This document shows positions 5,538 to 6,933 of a stretch of 6,933 nucleotides of DNA, piece after piece (positions within the stretch are counted from its first letter, which is position 1; every line of letters begins with the position of its first letter). The notes beneath the pieces were generated by a model that worked only from the letters and a program-made list of their open reading frames with translations, was not told the DNA's origin and ran no database searches. A program made the translations under genes and the position numbers. This DNA comes from Pseudomonadota bacterium (GTDB taxonomy: Bacteria; Pseudomonadota; Gammaproteobacteria; Burkholderiales; Burkholderiaceae_E), in contig JAEWEW010000068.1 in the NCBI GenBank assembly GCA_023389175.1, forward strand, positions 1-6,933. Direction: 5' to 3'.

Positions 5538-6287
5538 TCAGTAAACGGCCCGGCCGCCGGAGAGGTCGAAGACCGCGCCGGTGGTGAAGGAGCATTCCTC
5601 GCTCGCCATCCAGGCGATCATCGCGGCGATCTCCTCGACCGTGCCGAAGCGGTTCATCGGGATCTTCGAGAGCATGAAATCGATGTGGCTCTGCGTCATC
5701 TGGTCGAAGATGGCCGTGCGCACCGCCGCGGGGGTGATGCAGTTCACCCGGATGCCGGTGCGCGCGAGCTCCTTGCCGAGCGACTTGGTGAGGCCGATCA
5801 CCGCCGCCTTGGACGATGAATACGCCGAGGCGTTGGGATTGCCCTCCTTGCCGGCGATGGAGGCGATGTTGACGATGCGGCCATAGCCGCCGGCGATCAT
5901 GTGCGGCACGCAGGCCTTGTTGGCGTAGAACAGGCCGTGCACGTTGACGTCGAACACCTTGCGCCAGTCGTCGTAGCCGTAGTCAGCGACCGTCCGGTTC
6001 GGCCCGGTGATGCCGGCGCTGCAGACCAGGATGTCGATCGCGCCGAAGGCCGCCACCGTGCGCTTGGTCGCCGCCGCGACCTCCGCCTCAACCGACACGT
6101 CCAGCGTCGCGGCCAGGTGCCCCTCCCCGGGCAGCCCCGCGACCGCGGCATCCGCCGCCGCGGCGACGCGGTCCCACACCGCCACGCGCGCGCCGCTCCC
6201 GGCCAGGCGCTGCGCGGTGGCAAGGCCGATGCCGGACGCGCCGCCGGTGACGACGGCGAACCGCCCTGCCAGATCGATCTTGTTCAT
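5538..6287 (-). CDS. Short-chain dehydrogenase/reductase (SDR)
   Basis: A 249-residue classical SDR, the usual length. The cofactor motif is TGGASGIG (14-21). D39 at the end of the second strand (VAVWDR) points to NAD(H), and D63 in LDV fits the adenine pocket. The catalytic tetrad is N115 (DVNVHG), S143 (NIASIAG), Y156 and K160 (YSSSK). CSAGITG (89-95) replaces the common NNAG, a tolerated variant. The C-terminus GAVFDLSGGRAVY matches the FabG-like pattern ending in DGG, with S in place of D. The start is ATG 6287, decided by GAGGGGG at 6302-6296; the frame stays open far upstream but that part is unrelated. It is the first gene of the minus-strand cluster and is coupled to the Ldh2-type gene after it. 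It is likely to oxidise a secondary alcohol or reduce a ketone. 3-oxoacyl reductase is the generic label, but the context suggests catabolism. Confidence 0.93.
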   Translation of the reverse strand: MNKIDLAGRFAVVTGGASGIGLATAQRLAGSGARVAVWDRVAAAADAAVAGLPGEGHLAATLDVSVEAEVAAATKRTVAAFGAIDILVCSAGITGPNRTVADYGYDDWRKVFDVNVHGLFYANKACVPHMIAGGYGRIVNIASIAGKEGNPNASAYSSSKAAVIGLTKSLGKELARTGIRVNCITPAAVRTAIFDQMTQSHIDFMLSKIPMNRFGTVEEIAAMIAWMASEECSFTTGAVFDLSGGRAVY

Positions 6288-6410
6288 TGCGCCATCCCCC
6301 TCTTTTTCGAGAGTGTACGGTACCGCGGGACAGCGGCGGCCCGGCTGCATTACATTGCGGTGGCGCAGGCGCGGCGGCACCTGCGCCCGAGTTGACCACA
6401 TGGGAGCCCG
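6288..6410. promoter_or_regulatory. Divergent promoter region between SDR and CtBP-like genes
   Basis: This 123-base gap separates two divergent genes and should hold both promoters. The only AT-richer core is GCATTACATT (6347-6356). On the minus strand it contains TGTAAT (6354-6349, five of six matches to TATAAT), a candidate -10 for the SDR cluster with a leader of about 55 bases; no convincing -35 is seen. The palindrome GTAC-G-GTAC (6315-6323) would lie in that leader and could be an operator. GGCGCAGG (6362-6369) and CCTGCGCC (6380-6387) form an 8-base inverted repeat just upstream of the plus-strand gene. No regulator gene is adjacent in the window. Confidence 0.4.
6296..6302 (-). promoter_or_regulatory. 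Shine-Dalgarno fixing the SDR start
   Basis: GAGGGGG on the minus strand (6302-6296) lies 8 bases before ATG 6287. The nearby ATG at 6295-6293 is in another frame and meets a stop after three codons. Confidence 0.75.
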
Positions 6411-6933
6411 ATGAAAGTCCTCTTCACCGACCACGACATGCTCGACGTGACCCTCGAGCAGCGCATCTTCGACGAAGCCGGCATCGAGCTGGCGATCGCG
6501 CAGTGCCGCACGGAGGAGGATGTCATCCGCGCCGGCCGGGGCTGCAGCGCGCTCCTGATCCAGTACGCGCCGATCACCGCCCGCGTGCTGGAGGCCTTGC
6601 CGGAGGTCCGGCTCTGCTCGCGCATCGGCGCGGGCTACGACACGATCGACGCGCGCGCCGCCGAGCGCCTGGGCGTGTGGCTGGCCAACTCGCCGGACTA
6701 CGGCGTGGGGGAAGTGTCGTTGCACGCCCTGTCCATGATGCTCGCCCTGATCAGGAGCGTCGTGCGCTACGACCGCGACATCCATGCCGGCAACTGGCAC
6801 TACACCAGCGCCGGCACCATACCGCGCGCCCAGGACCTCACCGTCGGCATCCTGGGCCTCGGGCGCATCGGCAAGCGCTTCGCGCACTACGCCCAGCCGA
6901 TCTTCCGTCGGGTGATCGCGCACGATCCGAACC
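6411..6933 (+). CDS. D-2-hydroxyacid dehydrogenase, CtBP-like, 5' part only
   Basis: The first 174 residues of a second D-2-hydroxyacid dehydrogenase, cut by the window end. QYAPITARVLEALPEVRLCSRIGAGYDTID (51-80) and NSPDYGVGEVSLHALSMMLALIR (93-115) match the bacterial branch named for the C-terminal-binding-protein dehydrogenase fold. The cofactor motif is VGILGLGRIG (145-154), and D172 in IAHDP after the second strand points to NAD(H), unlike the enzyme at 3440-4375. The catalytic Arg, Glu and His lie beyond the window, so activity cannot be judged. The start is ATG 6411 with GGGAG at 6402-6406, four bases away, slightly close. It is transcribed away from the SDR cluster and may share its control region. 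It is clearly not a duplicate of the other D-2-hydroxyacid dehydrogenase. Confidence 0.9.
   Translation, partial: MKVLFTDHDMLDVTLEQRIFDEAGIELAIAQCRTEEDVIRAGRGCSALLIQYAPITARVLEALPEVRLCSRIGAGYDTIDARAAERLGVWLANSPDYGVGEVSLHALSMMLALIRSVVRYDRDIHAGNWHYTSAGTIPRAQDLTVGILGLGRIGKRFAHYAQPIFRRVIAHDPN

Noticed and set aside
5538..6923. Extension of the SDR reading frame upstream to 6923
   Set aside because: The added residues are unrelated to SDRs and are antisense to the CtBP-like gene; the Shine-Dalgarno at 6302-6296 sets the start at 6287.
1..6933. Search for tRNA, rRNA, CRISPR, insertion sequences, phage or toxin-antitoxin genes
   Set aside because: No transposase, integrase, spaced direct repeats, tRNA-like cloverleaf or small paired genes could be recognised; coding density is explained by the metabolic and regulatory genes listed.

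Overview
The window is GC-rich, gene-dense chromosomal DNA. It most likely comes from a betaproteobacterium of the Burkholderiales type. The grounds are the RppH sequence at the left edge, a tricarboxylate-receptor (Bug/TctC-type) binding-protein gene sitting opposite a LysR regulator (an arrangement very common in that order), and strongly GC-biased third codon positions that leave long open antisense frames under nearly every gene. This placement is inference from protein character; no species can be named. There are no RNA genes, mobile elements or CRISPR arrays that I can see.

Layout, left to right. (1) Bases 1-405, + strand: the C-terminal part of RNA pyrophosphohydrolase (rppH), truncated by the window edge. 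(2) 389-1396, - strand: a LysR-type regulator whose 3' end overlaps the end of rppH tail to tail. (3) 1397-1518: a divergent control region with a perfect LysR-type palindrome. (4) 1519-2502, + strand: a secreted Bug/TctC-type solute-binding protein with no membrane transport partner beside it. (5) 2523-3341, + strand: a class I SAM methyltransferase, probably co-transcribed with it. (6) 3342-3439: a convergent gap with a weak hairpin and a short tandem repeat. (7) 6287 down to 3440, - strand: a three-gene oxidoreductase cluster in the order SDR, Ldh2-type hydroxyacid dehydrogenase, D-2-hydroxyacid dehydrogenase. (8) 6288-6410: a divergent promoter region. (9) 6411 to the end, + strand: the N-terminal part of a second, different D-2-hydroxyacid dehydrogenase (CtBP-like), cut by the window edge.

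How the genes may work together. Positions 1397-1518 look like a classical LysR switch, with the regulator probably repressing itself and activating the binding-protein gene. The right half gathers four NAD(P)-dependent oxidoreductases from three folds, three of them of types that usually interconvert 2-hydroxy acids and 2-keto acids. A Bug receptor for a carboxylate lies nearby. A small module for taking up and oxidising, or stereo-inverting, an organic hydroxy acid is a reasonable hypothesis, but the substrate cannot be read from the sequence. I found no unmistakably new system. The most interesting non-coding signals are the LysR palindrome architecture and a densely structured 83-base gap between two of the dehydrogenase genes.
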